In this document: positions 54,239 through 63,040 of the stretch, in pieces
How the letters are laid out: the number at the start of each line of letters is the position of its first letter
How positions within the stretch are numbered: the stretch's first letter is position 1
Assembly: GCF_001723605.1 (NCBI RefSeq)
Contig: NZ_CP017111.1
Location: 1,798,001 to 1,862,000, forward strand
DNA from: Sulfurospirillum halorespirans DSM 13726
GTDB lineage: Bacteria; Campylobacterota; Campylobacteria; Campylobacterales; Sulfurospirillaceae
Direction of reading: 5' to 3'
Length of the DNA: 64,000 nucleotides
Notes under the pieces: generated by a model
What the model was told of the DNA's origin: nothing
Seen by the model: only the letters and a program-made list of their open reading frames with translations
Databases searched by the model: none
Made by a program: the position numbers and the translations under genes

Positions 54239-56250
54239 TAGAATCTCGCGCTAAAGCCAACAAGAAATGTTCGCTCATAATTGATAGGATAAACCCCTAA
54301 CCCTGACCATGCACCACCATCAGCAAACATGGCATTTTTTTCATCAAATAGATTATTCACTTTGGCAAAGATTTCATAATTTTTATAGGTATACGTTGCC
54401 GATAAATCTGTGACCGAATAACTTTCCATTTTGCCATAATTGCCATCAAAATCATCAATTGCATAGGTTTTAGATTTATACGTATGTGAAAGAATTAAAG
54501 CAACGGGCTTTACTGGGTTATAGCCTAAAGCAACTTTAACATTATGAGGCGAAACACCGGGAATACTTCTTCCGTTAAAACTTCCGCCCAACCCATCATC
54601 AATAATTTCGGTATCGAGATACGTATAGTTTAATGCGCTAAAGAGATTGGAGAGAATTTGATATTTTTCAGACAATTCAATGCCTCTTTTTTCAGTCTCT
54701 TTGAGATTGGTATTATTCCCACTGGTGACATTGTAATAAATCTCATTGTCTAAGAAGGCATAAAAGAATGTTGTTTTAAAGGTATGAGGATAACTGATAT
54801 AGTTAAATCCAACATTGAATGTATCGACTTTCATAGGTTCAATAAAGCCGTTAAATGTGCCTCCCCAACTAAAAAACCTGTCAATATCAGGTGCTTGAAA
54901 CGAGTGATTATAATTTGTAAAAAGAGACATTTTTGAGGTCAATTTATAGTTATATCCTACATCATAGGCTTGAAGCGTGCTGTCATCTTCAGTGCTATTT
55001 GTGGATGATTCATATTTATATTTGACGTTTTCTTCACGCGCACCTACTGAAAAGGTATGAGCATTTAAAAGATAATCCGCTTTTGCATAAACGCCGAGGT
55101 TCTCTTTGGTCGTTTGATTTCCAAAAGCATCACGCTCACCATCAAAAGCTTGTATGCCTACAAGTGCTTTTAAGGCACCATCACTGTAATTGATTTTTGT
55201 ATCATAGCTTTTATAGTCATAGTCACTTCGTGAACTGTACGTCACATAATTAGATACTTTATCTTCGTTGGACACTTGCGCATCAATGGAAAATTTATCA
55301 TTGATTTTGTAGTTAAATCCATAAGAGAGGACATCTGAACTGTAATAGTATTCGTTGTATCCAGAAGATGGAATGGTGTAACGATTTTGTTCGTACTGAG
55401 ATAGTGTTATTGCATTGGCAAAATTGACGTTCATTTTTGAATACGTTTTACCAACATTAAAGGTAAGATCTTCAATAGGCGTGAGTGTCGCTTTAATAGA
55501 TTTATTGCGATTCCAACTCTCATCTTTCGTACCATCACTTGAAACTTCTTTGAAGCCATCATGGCTATAATCGTCAATATAGCCTGAAATGGAGAACTTC
55601 TCTTCTTTGATACCAAGACCAACAGAGGCAAATTTAAGCCCATTATCGCCCATATAACTTTTAATCACAGCACCATCATAATCTTTTGTGATAATGTTGA
55701 TGACACCTGCATTAGCACCATCACCATATTCAACCGAGCCGCTGCCTTTAATAATCTCTATTTTGTCTATACTATCAATGGGAATAGATGATAACAGCTG
55801 AGGGACCATATCGATATTATTAAGGCGCCTACCGTTAAGCGTAACGACTGTATTTTCATAGCCAGCCCCCAATCCATAGCCACGCATATCAATCGCTTGT
55901 GCAAAAGGATTACCCATGTTTGGAAGGGCTGTTACGGAAGTTTGTGTGTTTAAAAATTCGTAGATGTCTTTGGAGTGAGATTGTGCAATCTCTTTTTTGG
56001 TGTAGACTTCAGATGCAAAAGGTGCACCAACTTCACTGACTTTGATCTTTTTCGAGATCACCACAACAGGCGCACTACTCTCTTCGAGCACTTCTGTTGT
56101 TTCTGAGGATGCTTCAGCTTTTGGCGTATAGAGTTGCTTTTCAGTGTCTACAGCACTTTGGACATCACTTGCCAAAGTAAGCGTAGCATTTAAAGCAAGT
56201 ATCGCTGCTAGGCTGAAATACTTCCCTCGAAAACCTTTGAGATGTTTCAT
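54238..56250 (-). CDS. TonB-dependent outer-membrane receptor
   Basis: A 670-residue receptor with signal peptide (about 1-28), a plug domain (SKKIKVSEVGAPFASEVYT..., MRGYGLGAGYENTVVTLNGRRLNN, IEIIKGSGSVEYGDGANAGVINIITKDY) and a 22-strand beta barrel ending in a C-terminal Phe (FLVGFSARF). The substrate (siderophore, cobalamin or metal complex) cannot be told from the sequence. No clear Fur box was seen in the 111-bp divergent gap. The membrane protein downstream is translationally coupled. Confidence 0.92.
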   Translation of the reverse strand: MKHLKGFRGKYFSLAAILALNATLTLASDVQSAVDTEKQLYTPKAEASSETTEVLEESSAPVVVISKKIKVSEVGAPFASEVYTKKEIAQSHSKDIYEFLNTQTSVTALPNMGNPFAQAIDMRGYGLGAGYENTVVTLNGRRLNNIDMVPQLLSSIPIDSIDKIEIIKGSGSVEYGDGANAGVINIITKDYDGAVIKSYMGDNGLKFASVGLGIKEEKFSISGYIDDYSHDGFKEVSSDGTKDESWNRNKSIKATLTPIEDLTFNVGKTYSKMNVNFANAITLSQYEQNRYTIPSSGYNEYYYSSDVLSYGFNYKINDKFSIDAQVSNEDKVSNYVTYSSRSDYDYKSYDTKINYSDGALKALVGIQAFDGERDAFGNQTTKENLGVYAKADYLLNAHTFSVGAREENVKYKYESSTNSTEDDSTLQAYDVGYNYKLTSKMSLFTNYNHSFQAPDIDRFFSWGGTFNGFIEPMKVDTFNVGFNYISYPHTFKTTFFYAFLDNEIYYNVTSGNNTNLKETEKRGIELSEKYQILSNLFSALNYTYLDTEIIDDGLGGSFNGRSIPGVSPHNVKVALGYNPVKPVALILSHTYKSKTYAIDDFDGNYGKMESYSVTDLSATYTYKNYEIFAKVNNLFDEKNAMFADGGAWSGLGVYPINYERTFLVGFSARF

Positions 56251-56361
56251 TCATTCTCCTTGAAATTTGGGAAAACTATTTTATCCTAAAAGTCACTATT
56301 TTGATAACTTTTTGATGGATTCTGCTCTATAATAATCCCAAATAGACTATGAGGATCAGGC

Positions 56362-57381
56362 GTGTTTCATCGCTACAATTACATTTTAACCGCTTTAGTC
56401 GTCTTGGGGGTCATTACGCTGATTAGCGTTGTGTTTCAAGACTATTTAGAGCTCGTGAACATCGCACTGATTCATCTTATTCCCATCATTTTCGTAGCGC
56501 TTCGTGGTAACTTTTCTGCCACGGCACTCATTGCCTTCATCGCTATTTTACTCTTCAATGTTCTGTATGTTCCGCCCGTTTATAGTTTCAGTGTGCATGA
56601 CGCGATTTATCTGTGGAGTTTTGCCATTTTTTTACTGGTAGGCTACATCATCACAGCGCAAGCCAAAAAAATTCAGACCAATGAGATACGAGATATTTTG
56701 CTTAACACGCTCTCGCACGATCTTAAAACGCCACTCTCTTCCATCTTGGGTTCGATTACACTGCTGTTGGAAGATCGAAAAATGAGCGAAGAGACTCAAA
56801 ATACGCTGCTTCAAGAGATCAAAAATGGTTCCGATAGAATGAACCGCCTGATCAATAACCTTTTAGACAACGCTCGCCTTAAAGACAAACACCTAGAACT
56901 TAAGATGGAATGGTGTGATCTGGAAGATATTTTAGGCGTTGCTTTGCAAGATTTTGATGAAGCGCAGATCCAACGCTCATTGCGTTTACATGTAGACGCT
57001 AAGTTAGAGCTTTTCTGGGGTGATTACAACCTTTTGGTGCGTCTTTTTGCCAATCTTTTAGACAACGCGTTTAAATACTCCAACCAAACCAAGCAGATCA
57101 GTGTCACGATCACGCAAGAACAAAAAGGCGTTATAATCGCTTTTTTCAACGAAAGCAATCCGCTTAAAGAGCACAACCTTGAGACCATTTTCGATAAATT
57201 TTACCGCCTTGAAAACGCGAACGATATTTCAGGTAGTGGTATTGGGCTTTTCATCTGCCAAAGCATCGTCGCCGCACACCATGGAAAGATCAAAGCGTAC
57301 AACCACGAAAATGGCGTCTGTTTTGAGATAACCTTACCAAGGCTCAAACAGCTCAGTGCGCTTCAAAAAGAGGCTGAATGA
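56362..57381 (+). CDS. KdpD-like sensor histidine kinase lacking the N-terminal KdpD/Usp domains
   Basis: A 339-residue kinase. Four membrane helices (about 7-100) match the DUF4118 module of KdpD, directly followed by HisKA (H119 in NTLSHDLKTPLSSILG) and HATPase (GSGIGLFICQSIVAAH). The large cytoplasmic KdpD and Usp domains of classical KdpD are absent. It starts at a GTG and overlaps the response regulator by 4 bp. It probably senses K+ or turgor and controls the downstream Trk-type genes. A TATAAT box is at 56328-56333. Confidence 0.88.
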   Translation: MFHRYNYILTALVVLGVITLISVVFQDYLELVNIALIHLIPIIFVALRGNFSATALIAFIAILLFNVLYVPPVYSFSVHDAIYLWSFAIFLLVGYIITAQAKKIQTNEIRDILLNTLSHDLKTPLSSILGSITLLLEDRKMSEETQNTLLQEIKNGSDRMNRLINNLLDNARLKDKHLELKMEWCDLEDILGVALQDFDEAQIQRSLRLHVDAKLELFWGDYNLLVRLFANLLDNAFKYSNQTKQISVTITQEQKGVIIAFFNESNPLKEHNLETIFDKFYRLENANDISGSGIGLFICQSIVAAHHGKIKAYNHENGVCFEITLPRLKQLSALQKEAE

Positions 57382-58085
57382 AACCCAATGAGCTGATCTT
57401 AATCGTTGAGGATGACGATGCCATCTCCAAACTGTTAACCATTTCGCTGTTTGAATACGGTTATAAAACACGCTATGCCAATACGCTAACGCTTGCAAAA
57501 CGTGAATACATCAGCCACAATCCGATGCTGATCATTTTAGATCTTGGACTGCCCGATGGTGATGGAAAAAAACTCATTAAAGAGGTGCGCAAAGAGAGCA
57601 AAACGCCCATCATTGTCCTCTCTGCAAGAAGAGAAGAAAAAGAGATTATCGCAGCTCTTGATTTGGGTGCGGATGACTATGTGACCAAGCCCTTTTCTGC
57701 GAGTGAACTGCTTGCACGCGTACGCTCAACGCTAAGGCGCGTGCATCACGACATTTCACCCCAGAGGCTTACATGTAAAGATCTTAGCATCGATTTTACC
57801 ACCAAAGAGGTCATGCTAAACGAAGCTCTTTTAAAGCTCACGCCAACCGAATACGCCCTTTTGCGCTACTTAATGCAAAATGCCAACAAAGTCCTCCCCC
57901 ATCAGCAGATTTTAAAAGCGGTGTGGGGTGTCGGGTATCAAAATGAGATGCAGTATCTTAGAACCTATATTAATTCCTTGCGTAAAAAGATTGAAAAAAG
58001 CTCGACCAGACCTGAGTACATCACAACCGAGTCCAGCATTGGGTATCGTTTTTGCCAATGTGAACACGAAAAAGGAGATGAATGA
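57378..58085 (+). CDS. KdpE-like OmpR-family response regulator
   Basis: A 235-residue regulator with a receiver domain (phospho-acceptor D55 in LIILDLGLPDGDG, Lys in DYVTKPFSA) and a C-terminal winged helix (LTPTEYALLRYLMQNANKVLPHQQILKAVWG, YLRTYINSLRKKIE). It is the partner of the KdpD-like kinase. ATGA overlaps on both sides show tight operon structure. There are no kdpFABC genes nearby; the TrkH gene follows directly. TACATGTAAAG at 57770 is read as Thr-Cys-Lys. Confidence 0.93.
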   Translation: MKPNELILIVEDDDAISKLLTISLFEYGYKTRYANTLTLAKREYISHNPMLIILDLGLPDGDGKKLIKEVRKESKTPIIVLSARREEKEIIAALDLGADDYVTKPFSASELLARVRSTLRRVHHDISPQRLTCKDLSIDFTTKEVMLNEALLKLTPTEYALLRYLMQNANKVLPHQQILKAVWGVGYQNEMQYLRTYINSLRKKIEKSSTRPEYITTESSIGYRFCQCEHEKGDE

Positions 58086-59413
58086 ATCAAAAAACATTGA
58101 GAGTTATCTTTTTTAGCTATCTCACTGTGGTTTTCATAGGCGCCATTGTTTTAATGCTACCGTTTGCGCATGTGGGCAAACTCGCGTTTATAGACGCACT
58201 TTTTACCTCGACATCCGCAACCTGCGTGACGGGACTTATTGTCAAAGTAACCCCTGAGCATTTTACCTTTTTTGGGCAATGCGTTATTTTGATTTTGATG
58301 CAGGTGGGTGGTGTGGGCTATATGAGTATCGTCACCCTCTTCTTCTTGTTTATGAAAAAAAACCTGACCATTCATGAAAAAAACATGGCAAAAGATTCGC
58401 TCAATTACGCGCACAATCTTGACATTCAAAGTTTTTTAAAAAAGGTTTTTCTCTTTACGCTCATTATCGAATCACTCGGTGCACTTATTTTAGCGATGCG
58501 TTTTGCGACGCATATGCCCGTCAATAAAGCAATCTGGCAAGGGATTTTTCACTCCGTTGCCGCGTTTAACAATGCTGGTTTTTCGACCTTTCGAGACAAT
58601 CTTCTAGGATACCAAACCGATTTTACCGTTTTAGTGACCGTTGCTTTTTTGGTTATTTTAGGCGGTGTGGGCTATTTGGTCTTGGTAGAGCTTCATGCCA
58701 AAAGTGTCCATAAGCGCTTTATGCTCTCTGCGCACACCAAAATTACCCTTGTGGGAACCCTTATTCTCATTGTTTCGGGCACGTTGCTTTTCTTAGCCAT
58801 CGAGTGGGATACCAAAGGTCTTTTTGCGCACATGTCGCTTTATCACAAGCTTCTAAACAGTTTTTTTCTCTCGGTCAACTTTAGAACCTCAGGTTTTAAC
58901 AGCCTTGATCTCTCACTTCTGAGCGACGCATCGCTTTTTTGCTCGACCATTTACATGATGATCGGTGGTGGGGCTGGCAGTACCGCCGGTGGCATCAAGA
59001 TCACCACGGTTGCCGTGCTCATTATCGCAACCATTCACACGATTAAGATCAGCAATCAAGCACCACACGCCTTTAAACGCACCATCACGCAAGAGATTAT
59101 CAACCGCTCTTCTGCGATCATTTTAGTCGCTTCGCTTATCACGATTACCGCCACTGTCGTTTTAGTCGAAACCCAACACACTAACTTTATGAAAACACTC
59201 TTCGAGGTTGTTTCGGCTTTTTGTACGGTGGGAGTTTCGGTTGGCAATGGTGATGTTTTAAGCCTTTCCGATAAATTTAGCCCGTTTGGTAAGTCGATCA
59301 TCATCGCGCTCATGCTCATCGGACGTATGGGCATTTTTGCCTTTGGCTTTCTTATCATCGGAAGAGAAAAAATCAAACACGTACAATACCCAGAAGGAAG
59401 GATTTTACTATGA
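58082..59413 (+). CDS. TrkH/KtrB-type potassium transporter membrane subunit
   Basis: A 443-residue K+ translocating subunit with the four-fold pore-loop pattern of the Trk/Ktr/HKT family: TSATCVTGL, AAFNNAGFSTF, VNFRTSGFN and SAFCTVGVSVGN at the filter positions, and GGGAGSTAGGIKITT. The length fits KtrB. It overlaps the response regulator (upstream) and the RCK subunit (downstream) by 4 bp each. It would import K+ coupled to Na+ or H+, gated by the RCK protein. Confidence 0.95.
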   Translation: MNQKTLRVIFFSYLTVVFIGAIVLMLPFAHVGKLAFIDALFTSTSATCVTGLIVKVTPEHFTFFGQCVILILMQVGGVGYMSIVTLFFLFMKKNLTIHEKNMAKDSLNYAHNLDIQSFLKKVFLFTLIIESLGALILAMRFATHMPVNKAIWQGIFHSVAAFNNAGFSTFRDNLLGYQTDFTVLVTVAFLVILGGVGYLVLVELHAKSVHKRFMLSAHTKITLVGTLILIVSGTLLFLAIEWDTKGLFAHMSLYHKLLNSFFLSVNFRTSGFNSLDLSLLSDASLFCSTIYMMIGGGAGSTAGGIKITTVAVLIIATIHTIKISNQAPHAFKRTITQEIINRSSAIILVASLITITATVVLVETQHTNFMKTLFEVVSAFCTVGVSVGNGDVLSLSDKFSPFGKSIIIALMLIGRMGIFAFGFLIIGREKIKHVQYPEGRILL

Positions 59414-59766
59414 AAACATACGCCGTTATAGGTCTTGGAAAATTTGGCTTTCACATCGCCAAAGGTTTAGCCGAGCAAGGTATGGACATCATCGCCATCG
59501 ACAACGATCCGCATAAAATTCAAGTCATCAGCGACTACATTGAAGACGCACTTATTTTAGACAGTACAGACATCAAAGCCCTTCAAGAAGCGGGCGTTGT
59601 GGGGCTTGATACGGTTATTATCAGCATTGGTGAGAACATTGAGGCGAGTATTTTAACCCTAATGGCGCTCAAAGAGTTGGACAATAAAACCATCATCGCC
59701 AAAGCGATCACGCTCACACACGGTGAGATTTTAGCTCGCTTGGGGGCGTTTAAGGAGTCCTTATGA
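59410..59766 (+). CDS. TrkA/KtrA-type regulatory subunit consisting only of the RCK-N domain
   Basis: A 118-residue protein with the nucleotide-binding Rossmann motif [10 protein letters not shown], the acidic end of strand 2 (IAIDNDPHK), GDxxD-like DSTDIKAL and [19 protein letters not shown]. Typical KtrA proteins are about 220 residues and continue after LGA into an RCK-C domain. Here the frame stops 5 residues later and msrB starts inside the stop (ATGA), so the C-terminal domain is missing. It may still form rings with TrkH, or be a truncated remnant. Confidence 0.85.
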   Translation: MKTYAVIGLGKFGFHIAKGLAEQGMDIIAIDNDPHKIQVISDYIEDALILDSTDIKALQEAGVVGLDTVIISIGENIEASILTLMALKELDNKTIIAKAITLTHGEILARLGAFKESL

Positions 59767-60128
59767 CGCTTCGTCCTCTTACCCCCGAAGAAGAGCGTGT
59801 CATTCTTCACAAAGGCACGGAGATGCCCTATTCTGGGCAATACAATAGCTTTCATGCACTAGGCGTTTACCACTGTAAACAGTGCAATGCACCACTGTAT
59901 ACCTCGTCTGACAAGTTTGATTCGGGATGCGGCTGGCCGAGTTTTGATGATGAGATCAAAGGGGCGATTAAGCGCGAAACCGACCGCGATGGCAGACGCA
60001 CTGAAATCCTCTGCAATGCGTGTGGTGCGCACTTAGGACATGTGTTTGAAGGTGAGCATTTGACCCAAAAGAACACGCGTCATTGTGTTAATTCTATCTC
60101 GCTCGTATTTGTCCCTGAAACAAAGTAG
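59763..60128 (+). CDS. msrB: Peptide-methionine (R)-S-oxide reductase MsrB
   Basis: A 121-residue MsrB repairing methionine-R-sulfoxide. Two zinc-binding CxxC pairs (CKQC, CNAC), the [15 protein letters not shown] block and the active-site region [11 protein letters not shown] (Cys) are present. There is no signal peptide, so it is cytosolic. It overlaps the truncated TrkA gene by 4 bp and is the last gene of the K+ operon. Confidence 0.95.
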   Translation: MTLRPLTPEEERVILHKGTEMPYSGQYNSFHALGVYHCKQCNAPLYTSSDKFDSGCGWPSFDDEIKGAIKRETDRDGRRTEILCNACGAHLGHVFEGEHLTQKNTRHCVNSISLVFVPETK

Positions 60129-60142
60129 TTTTTTGTTTATGC

Positions 60143-60148
60143 TATAAT
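60143..60148 (+). promoter_or_regulatory. Candidate -10 box upstream of the leader ORF and CNNM gene
   Basis: A perfect TATAAT with a TGCTATAAT extended context, 31 bp before the ATG of the 21-codon leader ORF at 60179. No clear -35. Confidence 0.5.
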
Positions 60149-60178
60149 ACGACACAAAATATTTTAAAGGAATTCTGT

Positions 60179-60244
60179 ATGACCCAAAGCGAACCGGACT
60201 CGGTTAGTTTTCATTTCGTTAATCTCAGGGGAGTTGCTCTATGA
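60179..60244 (+). CDS. 21-codon leader ORF overlapping the CNNM/CBS gene
   Basis: ATG at 60179 with AAAGGA 8 bases upstream; encodes 21 residues (MTQSEPDSVSFHFVNLRGVA-L) and stops at 60242-60244 inside the start of the next gene (ATGA). It has a better ribosome site than many small ORFs and lies between the promoter and the CNNM gene, so it may act as a leader peptide or a translational-coupling device. Similar tiny ORFs (MgtL/CorL) control Mg2+ transporters in enterobacteria, but no sequence similarity is claimed. Confidence 0.55.
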   Translation: MTQSEPDSVSFHFVNLRGVAL

Positions 60245-61317
60245 CACTTCTGATAGTCTATCTTTCTCTTGCTCTTTTCGTATCATTTCTCTGTTCCATT
60301 TTAGAAGCAGTTTTACTCTCAAGCACCAACTCTTACGTTGAAACCATTCCCAAAGAAAACAACGAAACAGCTATTGCTACAATCAAAGAGTTAAAAGCCA
60401 ACATCGATAAACCGATCTCTTCTATCTTGACGTTCAATACCTTTGCACATACCATGGGAGCCGCAGGTGTGGGTGCTCAAACCCAAATCCTCTTTGGCGC
60501 TGAATGGCAGACGTTAGTGGCTTTTATTGTGACGCTGCTCATTTTGTATGTTTCAGAGATCATTCCTAAAACCATTGGTGCCCTTTACTGGAAAAAACTC
60601 TTGATCCCTTCCGCGTACATGATCGCATTTCTTGTCACGATTAGCACGCCATTTACATGGGTTTCATCGCTTTTGACCAATTATATTTCCAAAAATAAAA
60701 AACAGCAAGGCAATTTTTCGCGCGATGAGATTATGGCAGTCGTTGCTATGGGTGAAAAAGAAGGATCGATTCTCAGCAAAGAGAGTGACCTCATTGAAAA
60801 TCTTTTAAAACTTAAAAACATTAAAGCCAAAGATATTATGACCCCACGAAGTGTTGTATTTGCACTGCCTGCAACGACAACCATTGAAGAAGCGATTGAG
60901 GATGATCGTATGTACATTCACTCGCGTATCCCTGTTTTTGGTGAGACGCTGGATGATGTTGTGGGCATCGTCTTTAACCAACGAATCCTAGAAGAGAGCG
61001 TGGAAGACCACGATACGATGACACTTGAACACATTGCGCATGAAGTGCATATGGTCTCTGAAAATCTTCCTGTACCAAACCTGATCGATCAGTTCGTTAA
61101 ACGTAAAACGCACCTTTTCGTGGTCTTTGATAGCTACGGACAAACAGCAGGTGTTGTGACGCTTGAAGATGCGATTGAAACGCTTTTAGGTGTTGAAATC
61201 GTCGATGAGATGGACGAAGTCGAAGACATGCAACTCTTCGCCAAAGATCGCAGCAAAAAATTCCAAGACCGCATGAAAGTCGAGCGTAAAAAACTCGAAA
61301 AAGCGAAGGTTTATTAA
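60241..61317 (+). CDS. CNNM-domain (DUF21) and CBS-pair membrane protein, CorC/HlyC-related
   Basis: A 358-residue membrane protein. The N-terminal CNNM/DUF21 domain has about four helices (1-160), including the family motif YVSEIIPKTIGALYWKK; a tandem CBS pair follows (about 195-320, with MTPRSVVFALPATTTIEEAI and FDSYGQTAGVVTLEDAIETLLGVEIVDE). The C-terminal CorC_HlyC domain of longer members is absent; a Lys-rich tail ends the protein. Members are linked to Mg2+/Na+ homeostasis. It overlaps the leader ORF by 4 bp. Confidence 0.9.
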   Translation: MTLLIVYLSLALFVSFLCSILEAVLLSSTNSYVETIPKENNETAIATIKELKANIDKPISSILTFNTFAHTMGAAGVGAQTQILFGAEWQTLVAFIVTLLILYVSEIIPKTIGALYWKKLLIPSAYMIAFLVTISTPFTWVSSLLTNYISKNKKQQGNFSRDEIMAVVAMGEKEGSILSKESDLIENLLKLKNIKAKDIMTPRSVVFALPATTTIEEAIEDDRMYIHSRIPVFGETLDDVVGIVFNQRILEESVEDHDTMTLEHIAHEVHMVSENLPVPNLIDQFVKRKTHLFVVFDSYGQTAGVVTLEDAIETLLGVEIVDEMDEVEDMQLFAKDRSKKFQDRMKVERKKLEKAKVY

Positions 61318-61332
61318 AGACATTTAACCACC

Positions 61333-61356
61333 AGAGGCTTTACATGTAAAGCCTCT
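61333..61356. terminator. 24-bp perfect palindrome between convergent genes
   Basis: Arms AGAGGC and GCCTCT directly flank TTTACATGTAAA (61339-61350), giving one continuous palindrome in the 39-bp gap between two convergent genes. It overlaps nothing except the last base of the phosphatase stop. It could fold as a hairpin terminator for both strands; there is no long T-run. Confidence 0.55.
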
Positions 61357-61938
61357 TTACAACACTTTTCGATACTCCCACTGCAACCGTTCACAATCCC
61401 ACGTTAATTCATTCACACACGCAAAAGGCTGGACAATGCTAAACATATCGTTGATCTCAATGCCAAAGAGGTGTGAGAGGATCATGCGATTGACCCCTGC
61501 GTGCGCCACGATAATGATGGTACCATCAACACTTTGTACGATTTTTTCAAACGCCTGCCTCACACGTTGTGCCATCATATGAAAACTCTCGCCATTGGGT
61601 GGCGTAAAGTACTCCAAATTTTCACCTCGTTGCGCATACAGTTTGGGGTAGAGTGACTGAATATGCGCCATTGGGAGATTTTCCCAATCCCCCATATCGA
61701 TCTCAGACAATGCCTCGACAACCTGATACTTCTTAGAAATCATCTCTGTCGTTTGCACACAACGCTTTAAGGGACTGGTAAAAATGGCATCAACGTGGAT
61801 CGCTTTAAAATATTCACCCAACGCTTGCGCTTGCTCTAACCCTAACGCATCCAGTGGCACATCAGTACGTCCCAAATATCTCTTTTCACTCCCGTTATTA
61901 ATGTGCCCATGACGCAACAAATAGACTTTTTCAACCAT
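61357..61938 (-). CDS. Histidine phosphatase family protein (phosphoglycerate-mutase-like / CobC-like)
   Basis: A 193-residue branch-1 histidine phosphatase: catalytic LLRHGHINNGSEKRYLGRTD near the N-terminus (H in RHG), ERR-like EIDMGDWENLP, and the second His in VAHAGVNRMIL. Related proteins are alpha-ribazole phosphatases, but in this cluster with an NTP transferase/HD protein and XdhC (as in the DVU_1551-like clusters) it more likely acts in molybdenum-enzyme cofactor chemistry. It overlaps the upstream gene by 8 bp. Confidence 0.85.
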   Translation of the reverse strand: MVEKVYLLRHGHINNGSEKRYLGRTDVPLDALGLEQAQALGEYFKAIHVDAIFTSPLKRCVQTTEMISKKYQVVEALSEIDMGDWENLPMAHIQSLYPKLYAQRGENLEYFTPPNGESFHMMAQRVRQAFEKIVQSVDGTIIIVAHAGVNRMILSHLFGIEINDMFSIVQPFACVNELTWDCERLQWEYRKVL

Positions 61939-63037
61939 AGGGAAATACTTTACATGTAAGCTTTTCGATCTTGGAAATAATCATGCGTGTGGCGTTTAAA
62001 CGTTGGGTGATATTGCGTTGTGCTTCGAAATTTCCTTTGCATTTTTGAAATGCCCGAGCAAAGCGCTTTTCAAAACCACACACATCATCTTCATCCACCA
62101 ATTTATCGGCTAAGAAGAGCAGTTCGTTGGCAGTTAAAGGCACATTCTCATCGATTTCAATATCCATATGTGTTGCAACAATCTCACCGATGGCACCATA
62201 GCCCATCGAGCGAAGCTTTTGCGCACCCACCAACGCATGATTTTTCTCTTTACGAGCGATGTCGTGCACCCATGCCGCCGCACTTAAAGCATTTTTGTCG
62301 ATTCCAATCCCAAAACAGACGATCTGTTCATGCAGATTGGATGCCATTTTTTCCACCGCTTCGCAATGCTTGATAATGTGGGGTGGCACCTCGTTTTGAA
62401 GCATCATTGCCAAACACTCTTCTTTATTAGGAGCACCCAGCGCTTCGTAGCGCAGGAGATTTTCATAATCTTCCTTCGTATCCATATCCATTAAAACCGA
62501 CTGCTCGCAGACGTTTACATGTAAAGCATCCGCATGAAACGCTTCAAGCACTTTTTTCAGCCCACCTTCGCCGTTACTAGCAAGAATCTGCGCTTTATAC
62601 TTCATATCAATCAGCGGTGGATGCCCTTTATGCCCCAAAAAGGTCGGGTAAATCACGCCCTTTCGTGTGCTTACATACGCCTCATACAACCGCTCAAGGC
62701 TTTGAGTTTTGATGAGGGGAATATCCACAGGCTGCATGTAAAACGCATGGATCATTTCATCCATCGCACGAAGCCCTTTTTGAATCGAGCTAAACATCCC
62801 TTTATCGTACTCCTCATTGTAAACGATCGTGACATTTTCCTCTTTTAAAACCTCTCTGATCTCGTCTTGGCGATGCCCAACCACCACGTAAATATGTTCT
62901 AGCCCATGCGCTTGGTAGGTTTGAATGAGTCGTTTTAAAGCGCTCGTTTCTCCAAAAGGCAACAGCGGTTTAAAGTCGTGCATACGCGAAGAGTACCCTG
63001 CGGCGATGATAAGAACAGCCATATCGCTTTTTGTCAT
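61931..63037 (-). CDS. MobA/MocA-like nucleotidyltransferase fused to an HD phosphohydrolase domain
   Basis: A 368-residue fusion. Residues about 1-195 form a GT-A nucleotidyltransferase like MocA (VLIIAAGYSSRMHDFKPLLPFG, PVDIPLIKTQSLERL, GHKGHPPLIDM); about 200-360 form an HD domain (AWVHDIARKEKNHALVGAQKL). This layout resembles proteins in xdhC clusters that tailor the molybdopterin cofactor. It overlaps the phosphatase gene by 8 bp and follows xdhC after 3 bp. Two TACATGTA copies lie inside. Confidence 0.88.
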   Translation of the reverse strand: MTKSDMAVLIIAAGYSSRMHDFKPLLPFGETSALKRLIQTYQAHGLEHIYVVVGHRQDEIREVLKEENVTIVYNEEYDKGMFSSIQKGLRAMDEMIHAFYMQPVDIPLIKTQSLERLYEAYVSTRKGVIYPTFLGHKGHPPLIDMKYKAQILASNGEGGLKKVLEAFHADALHVNVCEQSVLMDMDTKEDYENLLRYEALGAPNKEECLAMMLQNEVPPHIIKHCEAVEKMASNLHEQIVCFGIGIDKNALSAAAWVHDIARKEKNHALVGAQKLRSMGYGAIGEIVATHMDIEIDENVPLTANELLFLADKLVDEDDVCGFEKRFARAFQKCKGNFEAQRNITQRLNATRMIISKIEKLTCKVFPYG

Positions 63038-63040
63038 TGT

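Noticed and set aside
60640-60665. Additional palindrome copy in the CNNM gene (TTTACATGG)
   Set aside because: Only one half matches; the second half is lost, so it is not counted.
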